Assembly: GCA_963789565.1 (NCBI GenBank)
Contig: CAWBKX010000002.1
Span: forward strand, 2,108,001 to 2,172,000
Direction: 5' to 3'
DNA from: CALAGB01 sp963789565
GTDB lineage: Bacteria > Chloroflexota > Chloroflexia > Thermomicrobiales > Thermomicrobiaceae
Length of the DNA: 64,000 bases
Below, one piece after another: positions 1-8,658 of this stretch. How positions within the stretch are numbered: the stretch's first letter is position 1; every line of letters begins with the position of its first letter. Made by a program: the position numbers and the translations under genes. A model generated the notes under the pieces. That model was not told where the DNA came from. It did not search any database and saw only the letters and a list, made by a program, of their open reading frames with translations.

Positions 1-394
1 CGGCATTGAACGCATAGTCTAGGGTCAGCGAGGTCGCTTCGGTACCGTATCCTTTGCCACGCGCGTTCGCCTCGCCGATGATGATGCCGAACTCGGCCCG
101 GCTGTGCCGGTGGTCGACTGCCAGCAGCGACGTGGTTCCGACCGGCCGCATCGACGAGACCTCATACACGGTGAAATCGATGCGATCGCGCGCGGATTGC
201 GAATTCTCGAAGCTGGCTTGCTCCTGCTGCATCGTCGTCGGCCACGAAAGCCCAAGTGTTCGGCTCATCGAGAGATCGTTGTGCCAGCGACAGTAGGTTG
301 GAATCAACTCACGGCGCATCGGCCCCAACGCCACCTTCTCCCCAACGATATTGACGAGGGGTTGCTCGCCGCCGTGGCTCGGATGGTCAGTCAC
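1..394 (-). CDS. GNAT family N-acetyltransferase (RimJ/RimL type), cut by left edge
   Basis: About 131 residues are visible from a GTG at 392-394, with GGAG six bases upstream; the C-terminus lies beyond the window. The start of the GNAT fold is recognisable: an early segment reading KVALGPMRRELIPTYCRWHN, then a beta strand ending AEFGIIIGE, then the acetyl-CoA pyrophosphate loop RGKGYGTEA. RimJ/RimL-type enzymes acetylate protein N-termini, antibiotics or small amines; the substrate cannot be read from this part. The downstream end of the VOC gene lies 28 bp away on the same strand, so the two may be cotranscribed. Confidence 0.8.
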   Translation of the reverse strand, partial: MTDHPSHGGEQPLVNIVGEKVALGPMRRELIPTYCRWHNDLSMSRTLGLSWPTTMQQEQASFENSQSARDRIDFTVYEVSSMRPVGTTSLLAVDHRHSRAEFGIIIGEANARGKGYGTEATSLTLDYAFNA

Positions 395-421
395 GCGCGC
401 TCCGCTCACTGATGAGGACCA

Positions 422-853
422 CTAGATCCCTTCGGTGTTCATCAGCACGATGCGCCAGCCGTCCGGATCGGCGACGGTCACACCGCGCCCCTCCCAGTAG
501 GGGTTCTCGGGCGGCACTTCGGGAAAGCCCAAACTCTCCAGTCTCGCCGCGATGGCGTCGATAGCGGACCGATCCGGCACGTAGAAGACGAGCAGATTGT
601 CCTCGGTCGGCGCCGGGCAGGGGCTGCCGTGCTCGTGCTGGGTGAACTCCAGATGGTAATCATGGTTCGGCAGACCGAGCATCACGCCGGTGTAACCAAG
701 GTGGCCCTCACCCCCGAACGAACCGATGATCGGCAGTCCGACCCCTTCGTGGTAAAAGCGCACCACGGCATCCAACTGGTCGGTCGGTCGCGCGATGCGC
801 ATCTGCACGGCGGGTGGTCCCGCATTCCATGGTTCCCGCATGGTCTTCCCCAT
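422..853 (-). CDS. VOC (glyoxalase/bleomycin-resistance fold) family protein
   Basis: The 143-residue protein has the size and paired beta-alpha-beta-beta-beta pattern of a single VOC subunit: an N-terminal module up to about residue 70 (RFYHEGVGLPIIGSF, then YHLEFTQHE) and a C-terminal module ending in ADPDGWRIVLMNTEG. VOC proteins isomerise, open or bind small organic molecules, usually through a divalent metal. Only some of the usual metal ligands are evident (His in YHLEF); the His expected in the first strand appears as Arg, so a ligand-binding or non-glyoxalase role is possible. It precedes the GNAT gene on the same strand. Confidence 0.8.
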   Translation of the reverse strand: MGKTMREPWNAGPPAVQMRIARPTDQLDAVVRFYHEGVGLPIIGSFGGEGHLGYTGVMLGLPNHDYHLEFTQHEHGSPCPAPTEDNLLVFYVPDRSAIDAIAARLESLGFPEVPPENPYWEGRGVTVADPDGWRIVLMNTEGI

Positions 854-959
854 CTCACTTCTCGCGAGGCGTCGCCGTCACGACGTCGGATCACACCCGT
901 ATCGATCGCGTCCGTCATGATCGCATGGACAATCCGATTCGTATAATCCCCGCTTCTCC

Positions 960-1184
960 TCACTCGTTGGTCTCATCGGTCTCCGCATCGCTCGCGTCCA
1001 CCGGCTTCGACTCGGCCGAGTCTTCCTGACGCAGAAAGATGGAAAGGATGAGGAAGATCCCGTTACCAATGAATTCCGCGTGCCAGGCCTGCAACGTGCT
1101 GACCCAGAACTGCCCTTCCGATCGCGTGGGCGATTCAACCAGCTTGACCGGTCTCGCTCCATGGCCTACAAGGAGCGAGGAACC
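960..1184 (-). pseudogene. Remnant of a DUF6766-type small membrane protein
   Basis: The frame is open from just after a TAG at 1185-1187 to a TGA at 960-962 and contains no ATG. Its translation includes QFWVSTLQAWHAEFIG, then NGIFLILSIFLRQEDSAESKPV, which matches from memory the C-terminal half of DUF6766 proteins (a second hydrophobic helix followed by a charged SAESKP tail). The N-terminal helix typical of the family is missing from all frames upstream. I read it as an N-terminally truncated relic; a non-AUG start is the alternative. The stretch 854-959 to its left holds only the upstream region of the VOC gene. Confidence 0.5.
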
Positions 1185-1256
1185 CTACGTCCGTACGAAT
1201 GCAGATCAGACGTCATCGTCTCGCTGGGCACGAACGGCACGCGGAGGGGAAGATCG

Positions 1257-1742
1257 ATGATCGCGCATGATGACGGATTCGCCAGCCGCGACGTCGCGTC
1301 CTTCTGGCGGTTCATCGCGAGCTCACTGAACCGGCTCATCGCTACGCTCGACGATCTGGATGAAGAGGCCCTCAACTGGCGCCCGCCAGCGCCGCAGGCC
1401 AACAGCCTCTATGCGCTCGCGATCCACACCTTCGGCACGGTTGAGGAGAACGTGGTGGAGATCCTCGGCGGCCAACCGGTCCATCGCCAACGCGAGACCG
1501 AGTTTCATGCGGCCGGATCATCCAGCGCTGTCATCCAGCAACGCTGGGAGACGCTGCGGCCCGCGCTGACAGAGGTGCTGACCTCGCTCACGTCCGTCGA
1601 CCTGGAACGAAGCTACTCGCATCCGCGACGGGGCGAGATCACCGGCCTCGAAGTGCTGATCGTGGTGGCGCGCCATTCCGCCGAGCATCTGGGGCAGGCT
1701 GAACTGACACGCGATCTGTTGCGCGCATCCCGAGCAGGCTGA
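1257..1742 (+). CDS. DinB family protein (four-helix bundle, putative metal-dependent)
   Basis: The 161-residue protein starts at the ATG at 1257, preceded by a strong GGAGGGGA seven bases upstream; the frame is open further upstream but that part does not look protein-like. It has the DinB/YfiT pattern: FIASSLNRLIATLDDLDEEALNW at the start, a His in helix 2 (AIHTFGTVEEN) and two more in the last helix (RHSAEHLGQ), the three His that bind a metal in this fold. Family members include bacillithiol or mycothiol S-transferases and many proteins of unknown role. It stands alone; function unassigned. Confidence 0.85.
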   Translation: MIAHDDGFASRDVASFWRFIASSLNRLIATLDDLDEEALNWRPPAPQANSLYALAIHTFGTVEENVVEILGGQPVHRQRETEFHAAGSSSAVIQQRWETLRPALTEVLTSLTSVDLERSYSHPRRGEITGLEVLIVVARHSAEHLGQAELTRDLLRASRAG

Positions 1743-1828
1743 TGTTCGCCGGGCTGTCAACTTTTTCGGCAGCCGGTTCAGCGACGTTTGCGCAAGTGGT
1801 GGATTACGGCAGTGGCGGCATGCGGCGC

Positions 1829-2116
1829 TCACGCCTGCTTGCGCGAATCCTCAATGGCGCGAGCGAACGCCAGATCCTTGTCGCTGATGCCACCCTCATC
1901 ATGCGTAGTCAACGTGAGCCGCACCCGGTTGTAGCTATTCCAGATCTCCGGATGATGACGCTGAGTGCGGGCGATATCAGCCACCTGATTTACGAATTTC
2001 ATGGCTCCCCCAAAGGTTTTGAAGCGATATTCCTTGCGTAAGGCGCCCTCCTCTACCTGCCAACCTTCAAGCTGCTCGATCTCTCGGGCAATTTCTGCCT
2101 CTTTCAGACGCGTCAT
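1829..2116 (-). CDS. phhB: 4a-hydroxytetrahydrobiopterin dehydratase (pterin-4a-carbinolamine dehydratase)
   Basis: It dehydrates 4a-hydroxytetrahydropterin to quinonoid dihydropterin, recycling the cofactor of aromatic amino acid hydroxylases; the cytosolic fold is about 95-105 residues, and this one is 95. The signature is present: RTQRHHPEIWNSYNRVRLTL, with the active-site HHP and the following Tyr/Val, then a TTHDEGGISDKDLAFARAI tail. I start it at the ATG at 2116 because GGAGGAGAC lies just upstream; an earlier in-frame start would add 27 unlike-family residues. No phenylalanine hydroxylase is nearby, so its cofactor-recycling partner is not visible. A disrupted ORF ends 24 bp upstream on the same strand. 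Confidence 0.93.
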   Translation of the reverse strand: MTRLKEAEIAREIEQLEGWQVEEGALRKEYRFKTFGGAMKFVNQVADIARTQRHHPEIWNSYNRVRLTLTTHDEGGISDKDLAFARAIEDSRKQA

Positions 2117-2139
2117 GTCGTCTCCTCCCGAATAACCAC

Positions 2140-2451
2140 TCAATTCTCTCGATGGCGCTCGTCTCCGCGTATGCCAGCAGAATATAGACCGCGGCACTCA
2201 AGTTGCGCATGTATTGCCTCGAGCGTGGCGAAACGCGGAGCCGGGCGCTCGGCAGTGTTGCCGTTGATGAATCATCCGCGGCGCTTGAACGATGTAGGAT
2301 TGCGAAAATCGTCCGGGACGGCGTTGTGTTCCACATACTGAAGAGCGCGCAAGTCCCGAACCCAAATGATCCGATAAGGCTCGTCTTCGGGGATCCACAA
2401 ATTCATTAACGAATTGTCACCAATCACGTACCGCGCAACTTTGACCGTCGG
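2140..2451 (-). pseudogene. Hypothetical small gene interrupted by an in-frame TGA, upstream of phhB
   Basis: One frame is open from 2451 to 2140 except for a single TGA at 2272-2274. Before it the translation has ordinary protein composition (ATG at 2406, then NLWIPEDEPYRIIWVRDL, continuing to PTSFKRRG); after it comes FINGNTAERPAPRFATLEA and a final stop at 2140-2142. The character is the same on both sides, as if a Trp codon had become TGA. No family is recognised. It ends 24 bp before the phhB start, the spacing of an operon partner. A TGA-to-TGG sequencing error or a decayed gene are both possible; nothing supports selenocysteine. Confidence 0.35.
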
Positions 2452-2746
2452 TCACTTGCGCTTCAGCGTTCGTACGCAGCTTTCTCCAGCCGTTTCCGGT
2501 GTCACGTCGTCACAAAACCTACCAATTCGTTCACTTCCTTGTTTTCCGTGAAATACCCTTGTAGGATATGCGCGGCCCGCCGCTGGGCTTGGGTACGCGA
2601 TTGCTGACCGCACCGGTTCGCAACTGAACCGGACGCATGTTGTGGAAATGCGGGGATTTCCCTTCAGGCGTTGTCGCGCGCGTGTCCGTGGTTTCACTGC
2701 ATTTCGTATACGCCTACGGAGCGGCACGTGGCGAGGGAGGGAATCA
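2407..2746. other. Intergenic region upstream of the secreted SLT-like gene
   Basis: These 340 bases lie between divergent transcription units and are less GC-rich than the genes. The left end (to 2451) holds the open 5' part of the disrupted ORF. No convincing -35/-10 pair was found, although it must carry promoters in both directions. The frame of the downstream gene is open back to 2642 but lacks a ribosome-binding site there. Confidence 0.4.
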
Positions 2747-4381
2747 TTGAAGAGGTGGATTCTGCTTGGCGGCGTCGTCGCCCTCATGATGACGTTCGCG
2801 GCACCAGCCACCGTCCTCGGGACCGAACTCAGTCTTGATCCACAATCGGCACCAACAGCAGTCGCAGCGCTGTGGTCAAGCGCCGACAGCTCGGCGGCAC
2901 GTGCCGGCCAGAGCAGGGCATGGCTGTGGGGCCCGGCGATGCGCGCCATGACTCGTGAGCCATATCAAGAGTCTCCCAATGGATATCGATCCGTCTTTTA
3001 TTTCGATAAGGCCCGTATGGAGATCACCGATCCGAATCGGGATCCCCAGTCAAATTGGTATGTCACAGCCGGACTCCTGGTGCGGGATCTGATCGCGGGC
3101 CAGATCCAGGTCGGCAACAACTCGTTCGTTAAGTCAGAACCAGCCTATATCCCCGTCGTTGGCGACATTACCAACAATTCCGTTGCACCGACGTTCGCCG
3201 CACTCGCGCCCATTGCGTCCGTCGGGACGAATATCGACGCGAACCGAAGCGCGAATCTTTCCGGGAAGAACGTCACGTCCCTGCTCGGTGCGGATGGCAG
3301 CGTTCAAATGGGCGCCGTCAGCACCAGCAACATCGTGCTTTCGGGTTATGACAACCAGACCGGCCACAACATCCCCAAGATCTTCGCTGACTGGCTCTCG
3401 AGCCAATCGGTGTCGCAGCAGTATCTGGTGGGACACCCGCTGACGGAGCCCTACTGGGTCGATTCGATGGTCGGTGGTCAGCAGAAGCGAATCCTGATGC
3501 AGGCCTTCGAGCGCCGCGTCCTCACCTACACGCCGGACAACCCGGCGAACTGGCAGGTGGAATCGGGCAACGTGGGTCTGCAGTACCGTGCCTGGCACGG
3601 GCTGACCGAGCCGAGTGACGCGAATCTCGATTCGCTGGCGAGTGAAGTTCCGTGGGGCGAGATCATCACCAACAAGGCCGCACAGTACGGCATCGATCCG
3701 TATCTGCTGGCCGCCGTCGCCAAGGTGGCGAGCGGCTACAATCCGCTCTTCCAGTCGAGCGATGGTCGCGAGGGATACTTCGGTGTGCGCAGCGACTATC
3801 TCGGGGACGAAGCCTATCCGCTCGATCCCCTGGTCAACGCCGACTACGCCGCCAAGAAGCTATCGGAGCTTCACCAGAACAACAGTGACTGGCGCGCGGT
3901 GCTGGCGGACTACTTCACCGGTTCGGCGAACCCGAACTGGAATGATCCGGCACTCAACGACTTCGTCAATGGAGTCCTGGGTACCGAGGGAACGCTCATT
4001 TCCGATCTGAAGCAGCCGTTGGTGACGTTAGCCAGCCAGAAGCTCAGCCTGCTCGGGACCGGGCAGGCGGCCTTCTACTCACCAAGCTACACGACCGGTT
4101 GGTGGGACAACACGCTCAGAAAATACTCAAGCTGGGGTGAGGCCGCGGCGGGTTGGTCGCTCGATCCGAACGGCTACTACTGCGTCCATCCGGGCTACAT
4201 CCCGGGGCAACGCATCCAGCTCACCGCCAACGGGGTGACCCTGTGGTGCACCGTGGGTGACACGGTCGCCAGCCAGGATCTGGCAAATTGGCAAGCCCAC
4301 TGGGTCATTGAGCTTTCCTACAACACCTTTCAGGCGTTGAAGCTCAACCAGAACAACTGGGTCGAGGTGCGCTCGCCGTAG
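2747..4381 (+). CDS. Secreted protein with a degenerate lysozyme-like (SLT) domain
   Basis: Starts at TTG 2747, with GGGAGGGA five bases upstream; this start puts the signal peptide (KRWILLGGVVALMMTFAAP) at the N-terminus of a 544-residue exported protein. Residues about 70-300 form a region frequent in Chloroflexi envelope proteins (YFDKARMEI, GLLVRDLIAGQIQVG). Residues about 310-390 resemble a soluble lytic transglycosylase core (YGIDPYLLAAVAKVASGYNP), but the catalytic Glu before Ser is Ala328 and the usual GLMQ is GYFGV. The C-terminal 100 residues hold Cys pairs and an RlpA-like barrel pattern. Likely a cell-wall-binding or structural protein rather than an active muramidase. A strong terminator follows. 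Confidence 0.7.
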   Translation: MKRWILLGGVVALMMTFAAPATVLGTELSLDPQSAPTAVAALWSSADSSAARAGQSRAWLWGPAMRAMTREPYQESPNGYRSVFYFDKARMEITDPNRDPQSNWYVTAGLLVRDLIAGQIQVGNNSFVKSEPAYIPVVGDITNNSVAPTFAALAPIASVGTNIDANRSANLSGKNVTSLLGADGSVQMGAVSTSNIVLSGYDNQTGHNIPKIFADWLSSQSVSQQYLVGHPLTEPYWVDSMVGGQQKRILMQAFERRVLTYTPDNPANWQVESGNVGLQYRAWHGLTEPSDANLDSLASEVPWGEIITNKAAQYGIDPYLLAAVAKVASGYNPLFQSSDGREGYFGVRSDYLGDEAYPLDPLVNADYAAKKLSELHQNNSDWRAVLADYFTGSANPNWNDPALNDFVNGVLGTEGTLISDLKQPLVTLASQKLSLLGTGQAAFYSPSYTTGWWDNTLRKYSSWGEAAAGWSLDPNGYYCVHPGYIPGQRIQLTANGVTLWCTVGDTVASQDLANWQAHWVIELSYNTFQALKLNQNNWVEVRSP

Positions 4382-4421
4382 CGGTGAGCCATCGATCGAT
4401 CAATCTCCCGAGGACAGATCA

Positions 4422-4457
4422 GGCGACCGGCACTGCGAGCCGGTCGCCTCTTTCATT
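4422..4457 (+). terminator. Rho-independent terminator after the SLT-like gene
   Basis: A perfect 10-bp stem, GGCGACCGGC (4422-4431) and GCCGGTCGCC (4439-4448), with a 7-base loop, is followed by TCTTTCATTT. It lies 40 bp past the stop codon and separates this gene from the MFS gene. Confidence 0.85.
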
Positions 4458-4570
4458 TCCGACCAACTTGTGCTCGATCCGTGCAATCAGTAGCCTGTAG
4501 AGACCGAGTTCGCGTATCGCCCCTCTCGCGGCCGTCCCGCGGCATGCGCCAACCAGGGAAAGGGACTGAG

Positions 4571-5851
4571 TTGTCCGCATCACCCGGAACGCGCCGACTT
4601 CCAATTTTGGCGTTGTTCACTGCCAACGCCGTCTCCAACGTTGGAAATATGTTGGCGTTGGTGGCGATCCCATGGTTCGTGCTCCAGACGACCGGCAGTG
4701 CCTCGAAGACCGGCATCGTGGCGGCCATGACGGCCTTGCCGACGATCATCGCCGGAGTCTTCGGTGGCACCATCATCGATCGAACCGGATTCAGGCGCAT
4801 GAGCGTGCTGGCGGACATCGCCAGTGGTGGCGCGGTGGCGCTCATCCCCCTGCTCGACCACACGATCGGCATCCAGTTCTGGGAATTGATGCTCCTGGTC
4901 TTCCTGGGTGCCCTCTTCGACGCACCTGGCAGCACGGCACGCCAGAGTCTGCTCCCTGACCTCACTGAGATGTCCGGAATGCCCCTGGAACGGGCCAATG
5001 CGGCCTACATGGGTATCCAGCGCGCATCGATGCTGCTGGGTCCACCCCTGGCTGGAGTGCTGATCGCGCTCTTTTCGGCCAGCAACGTCCTGCTGATCGA
5101 TGCCGCGACCTTCGCCTTCTCGGCGGTCGCCATCGTCGCGATCATCCCGTCACCAGCGTCCAAGCCAGCAAGTGAGGACGGCTCGGAACGCTACTTTGCG
5201 CAGTTAAGTGAGTCCTTCCGCTTCGTTGTGGGCGATCGGCTCATTCTGACCATGCTGATCATTGTGGCGTTTGTCAATTTCATCAGCGCTCCCCTCTTCG
5301 ACGTCATCTTTCCGGTCTATGCCCGCACGATCTACAAGAGCTCCGTCGATCTGGGGATCATGATGGCTGGCTTCGGCATCGGGGCGGTGATCGGCACGCT
5401 GGCCTATGGAGCCATAGGCCAGCGCGTCTCGCGACGTCTGACCTTCTTGAGCGCCTTTCTCCTCTCGATGATCCCGGCCTGGGCGCTGGTGATGACTCCT
5501 CGGATCGCGATCACGATTGCGGCGCTGGTCATCATCGGCATCGCCTCTGGGCCGATTAACCCGCTCCTCATGACGATCTTTCAGGAGCGAACGCCGGCCA
5601 GCATGCGAGGTCGACTCTTCGGGATGATCACGGCCATCTCCTGGGTGGCGATGCCAGTGGGAATGCTGTCCGCCGGGTTGCTGATCGAATACGGTAGCCT
5701 GCGCCTGACCCTGGGGTTGATCGCGGGCGCGTTTGCATTGACGACCCTGGGCGTCCTTTTCAACCCCACCTTGCGCGCGCTCGATGCGACGACGCGGACT
5801 TCAGAGGCCGTGACAGACCAGAATATCACCGGAGCCGAGACGCCAGGGTGA
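4571..5851 (+). CDS. MFS transporter (DHA3/MFS_3-like drug exporter)
   Basis: About 426 residues with 12 predicted membrane helices. The loop 2-3 motif reads GGTIIDRTGFRRMSVLADI, the antiporter signature region, and the middle loop is short. Family members export drugs or macrolides by proton antiport. I choose TTG 4571 because AAGGGA lies about eight bases upstream and the protein then begins just before helix 1 (LPILALFTANAVSNVGN); an ATG at 4544 is the alternative. It is a close paralogue of the transporter at 18052: both share PWFVLQTTGSA, FRRxSVLAD, ALIPLLD and ARxSxLPDL. No regulator is adjacent, so the substrate is unknown. Confidence 0.88.
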   Translation: MSASPGTRRLPILALFTANAVSNVGNMLALVAIPWFVLQTTGSASKTGIVAAMTALPTIIAGVFGGTIIDRTGFRRMSVLADIASGGAVALIPLLDHTIGIQFWELMLLVFLGALFDAPGSTARQSLLPDLTEMSGMPLERANAAYMGIQRASMLLGPPLAGVLIALFSASNVLLIDAATFAFSAVAIVAIIPSPASKPASEDGSERYFAQLSESFRFVVGDRLILTMLIIVAFVNFISAPLFDVIFPVYARTIYKSSVDLGIMMAGFGIGAVIGTLAYGAIGQRVSRRLTFLSAFLLSMIPAWALVMTPRIAITIAALVIIGIASGPINPLLMTIFQERTPASMRGRLFGMITAISWVAMPVGMLSAGLLIEYGSLRLTLGLIAGAFALTTLGVLFNPTLRALDATTRTSEAVTDQNITGAETPG

Positions 5852-5876
5852 AGGGCCAAGTTGGTCCATTCACATG

Positions 5877-6017
5877 GCAGCCCTCACCCCCGGCCGATCC
5901 ACCCCACTGACTCCCTTCCCAGTGAAGGGAGAACCATCTCCCGACGATCAGGAGAGGGGTGTCCATTGGGTACCGTTATACTGCTCCGTCTCCGGTCGCA
6001 CAGGGGGTGAGGGCTGC
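5877..6017. repeat. Element bounded by 15-bp inverted repeats
   Basis: GCAGCCCTCACCCCC (5877-5891) is repeated exactly as its complement GGGGGTGAGGGCTGC (6003-6017). The interior has CTCCCTTCCCAGTGAAGGGAG and further pyrimidine/purine-rich palindromic stretches, the composition of short palindromic interspersed repeats seen between genes in many bacteria. Related CCCCTTCC/GGAAGGGG text occurs near 43449. It lies between an MFS gene and convergent ltaE and could form a long stem-loop that ends both transcripts. Confidence 0.6.
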
Positions 6018-6121
6018 ATCGGCCAACACGCGAAACGCCCGGCATCGCGAGGCCTTTAAACCACCACGACGACGGGCGTCTCCATCAATTCGTTTCGTTG
6101 TGAGTGTCGATTCGGGGTCGC

Positions 6122-7156
6122 TTATCCTCGTCCGACGACGACCTCGGCAAGCGTCTGAATCGCCGTTTCGATCTCATCGCGCGAGACGTCGAGATGCGTG
6201 ACGGCGCGGATGCGATGCTTGCCGACGGCACCCATGCGCACGCCCTTCTCCTTCATCGCAGCGGTAATCTCGGCCGCCGTTTTGCCGGACTCGTGGACGT
6301 CGAAATAGACCAGGTTGGTCTCAATGTCGTCCGGGTCGATCCCGATGCCTGGCATATCGGCCAGACCGCGCGCCAGCCGCTTGGCGTTCTCGTGGTCGTC
6401 GGCCAGGCGGTCGACGTTGTGCTCGAGCGCGTAAACGCCGCCCGCGGCGATGATGCCCGCCTGGCGCATAGCGCCGCCGAACATGTGCTTGTAGCGTCGC
6501 GCCCGCTCCATCGTCTCATGGTCGCCAGCCAGCACGCCGCCCACCGGAGCGCCGAGCCCCTTAGAGAGGTCGATCCAGACCGTGTCCATGTTCTCGGACC
6601 ATTTGCTGGCCGGGATGCCGCTGGCGACGGCCGCATTCATGAGTCGTGCGCCATCCATGTGCGTCTTGGCGCCAAGCCGGTGAGCTGTTGCAGCGACCGC
6701 ATTGACTCCGTCAAGTGGCCAGATCTTGCCGCTGCCGCGGTTGTGGGTGTTCTCAATCAGCACCAACGTGGTCGGCGCCGAGTGATACGAATAGCCTGGC
6801 ATCGCCTCTTCGAGCTGCTCGGCGGTGTAGACGCCACGATCTCCCTCGATCAGCATGGTCATGACTCCGGCCAGCAGGCCAGGTCCGCCCGCCTCCGAGG
6901 TAAAGGGATGGGCGTAGCGCTCGAGCACGATGCGATCACCGGGCTGCGTGTGCACCTTAATACCGATAGCGTTGCACATGGTACCCGATGGCAGGAAGAG
7001 GGCCTCCTCTTTGCCGGTGAGCTCGGCCACCATCTCCTGCAGGCGGTTGACGCTCGGGTCTTCCCGAATCTGCTCATCACCGACCGGCGCATCGGCCATA
7101 TAGCGGCGCATTTCCGCCGACGGACGGGTCGCGGTGTCACTCACGAGGTCGATCAT
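6122..7156 (-). CDS. ltaE: Low-specificity L-threonine aldolase
   Basis: PLP enzyme that cleaves L-threonine or L-allo-threonine to glycine and acetaldehyde in the cytosol. The 344-residue length and fold-type-I layout match the family: MIDLVSDTATRPSAEMR at the N-terminus, the substrate-binding VGDEQIREDPSVNRLQ segment, the PLP-pyridine aspartate in THMDGARL (Asp168), and the Schiff-base lysine in WIDLSKGLGAPVGG (Lys199). It starts at ATG 7156 and is transcribed away from the MFS gene at 7343. It could supply glycine; no glycine-cleavage genes are nearby. Confidence 0.95.
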   Translation of the reverse strand: MIDLVSDTATRPSAEMRRYMADAPVGDEQIREDPSVNRLQEMVAELTGKEEALFLPSGTMCNAIGIKVHTQPGDRIVLERYAHPFTSEAGGPGLLAGVMTMLIEGDRGVYTAEQLEEAMPGYSYHSAPTTLVLIENTHNRGSGKIWPLDGVNAVAATAHRLGAKTHMDGARLMNAAVASGIPASKWSENMDTVWIDLSKGLGAPVGGVLAGDHETMERARRYKHMFGGAMRQAGIIAAGGVYALEHNVDRLADDHENAKRLARGLADMPGIGIDPDDIETNLVYFDVHESGKTAAEITAAMKEKGVRMGAVGKHRIRAVTHLDVSRDEIETAIQTLAEVVVGRG

Positions 7157-7300
7157 CAGACTTCCTCATTCCCCTTATGCACGGTTTCGAACGCAGAGCC
7201 ATTATGACCCCTCGGACACTTCACAGCCAGACCCTGGAGCCTGGTTGTGCCCAGGAATCACACCCCGCGGAGAATCGCGGCATCGCGATCGAACAGCCGC

Positions 7301-7306
7301 TATACT
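7301..7306 (+). promoter_or_regulatory. Possible -10 element (TATACT) of the MFS gene
   Basis: TATACT lies 37 bases before the preferred GTG start of the transporter. No good -35 hexamer is seen 16-18 bp upstream, so the call is weak. Confidence 0.3.
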
Positions 7307-7342
7307 ATCGCGTCTTATCGGCGCGTGGTGAAGGTGACGTGG

Positions 7343-8533
7343 GTGAAAAAGCCAAGTCTGGGCCTCAGTCGGGACAACACCCGAATCTTCGTCGCCATGT
7401 CGTTCAACGAAGGCTCCTTCGGCGTTTATCAGACGCTCTGGCCCCTCTACATCGCGGCGTTGGGCGCCAATCCGGCACAGATCGGCGTGGTGATGGGGTT
7501 GATGGGCGTGCTACGCCTCTTCGCCCTCATGCCGAGCGGCATCGCCAGCGACCACATCCCACCACGCCGGCTGATCGTCGGCGCCCGCACCATGACGGCC
7601 CTCAGCATGTTCCTCTACGGCGTGGCGCAAAGCTGGTGGCAGCTGATCCCCATGGGCATGATCATGGCGGTCGGCAACATCGCCTTCCCCAGCATCTCGA
7701 GCGTTATCGCCGAAGCCGCCGGTTCCGGCCGACAGCGTACGCGCGCCTTCACGCTGATCTATACCGTGGGGCCGGCCATCGCCCTGCTTGCGACTCCAGC
7801 CCTTGGCGGTATCGTGGCCGACCTCTTCGGACTACGCTCGACCCTGTTCGTGGCGGCGGTCTTTACGGCGGTGGCCGTGAGCGTCTTCTCGACCATCACA
7901 CCACGGCCAATTCAGCAGCACGCGGGCCCGCCCCTCACCTATCGCTCGACGATCTCGCAGCGGCCGATCCTGCTCCTGTGCCTGTTGGAGATGGCGACCA
8001 TCTTCACGCTGACGCTGGGCGTGACGCTGGCCCCGAACTTCTTGCAAGACGTGCGGGGTATCGACACCGGAACGATCGGCATCCTTGGGTCGGCCTCAGC
8101 CGTCGGCAGCATCGGCATCTGGCTTATCATCAGCCGGGTGCGCCCCTTCGATCAGCCACTACTGGCCATCGGCCTCTCAATCGTGGCCGTCGGTGGAATG
8201 ATGGGCCTGCTCGCCGTAGGAAATTCGATCATCCTTTTCGCCCTCGCCTACGTCCTGCGAGGCGGTTATCCGGTGGCCTGGTCCCTCTTTTCGGCGGCGT
8301 TTGGTGAGATCGTCGGCGAGCGCTATCGTCAGCGAGCCTTCGCCCTGGCCGAGATCATGGGCGGGACCGGCTTCGCGCTGGCGCCCTTCGTGGCCGGTTG
8401 GCTCTACGAGGTGAAGCCGGTTGCTCCCTTGATCGCCGGGTTTCTGCTGGTCATTCCGCTCAGCCTCGGGCTGCAACTCGTCCATCGTTCAGTGCGCGTG
8501 CACCAGCACGCCCTGATCGAGGAACCAGTGTAG
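7343..8533 (+). CDS. MFS transporter (major facilitator superfamily)
   Basis: About 396 residues with 12 hydrophobic helices. Helices 1-2 read FVAMSFNEGSFGVYQTLWPLYI and the next loop, PSGIASDHIPPRRLIVGART, is a version of the MFS A motif. The C-terminal half repeats the arrangement (MGGTGFALAPFVAGWLYEV). Several GTG codons precede the first helix; I prefer 7343 because AAGGTGA sits five bases upstream and a TATACT box lies 37 bases back. The family moves sugars, drugs or metabolites; the substrate is not predictable. It is divergent from ltaE. Confidence 0.85.
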   Translation: MKKPSLGLSRDNTRIFVAMSFNEGSFGVYQTLWPLYIAALGANPAQIGVVMGLMGVLRLFALMPSGIASDHIPPRRLIVGARTMTALSMFLYGVAQSWWQLIPMGMIMAVGNIAFPSISSVIAEAAGSGRQRTRAFTLIYTVGPAIALLATPALGGIVADLFGLRSTLFVAAVFTAVAVSVFSTITPRPIQQHAGPPLTYRSTISQRPILLLCLLEMATIFTLTLGVTLAPNFLQDVRGIDTGTIGILGSASAVGSIGIWLIISRVRPFDQPLLAIGLSIVAVGGMMGLLAVGNSIILFALAYVLRGGYPVAWSLFSAAFGEIVGERYRQRAFALAEIMGGTGFALAPFVAGWLYEVKPVAPLIAGFLLVIPLSLGLQLVHRSVRVHQHALIEEPV

Positions 8534-8658
8534 CCCGGTTATTGCCAATTTCCTCCGCTCGCGGCGCGGCATGGGCGGGACTTGTCTGCTATCGTTATGC
8601 GGCAACATCAGAGATGATCGCGTGCAGTACGCGATCCGAGGAGAGCAGGACGTCGACT

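Noticed and set aside
2272..2274. In-frame TGA as a selenocysteine codon
   Set aside because: No SECIS-like hairpin is visible just downstream and no selenoprotein family matches; a mutation or sequencing error is simpler.
6104..7207. Open frame of 367 codons on the plus strand
   Set aside because: Antisense to threonine aldolase, which shows PLP-binding and catalytic residues.
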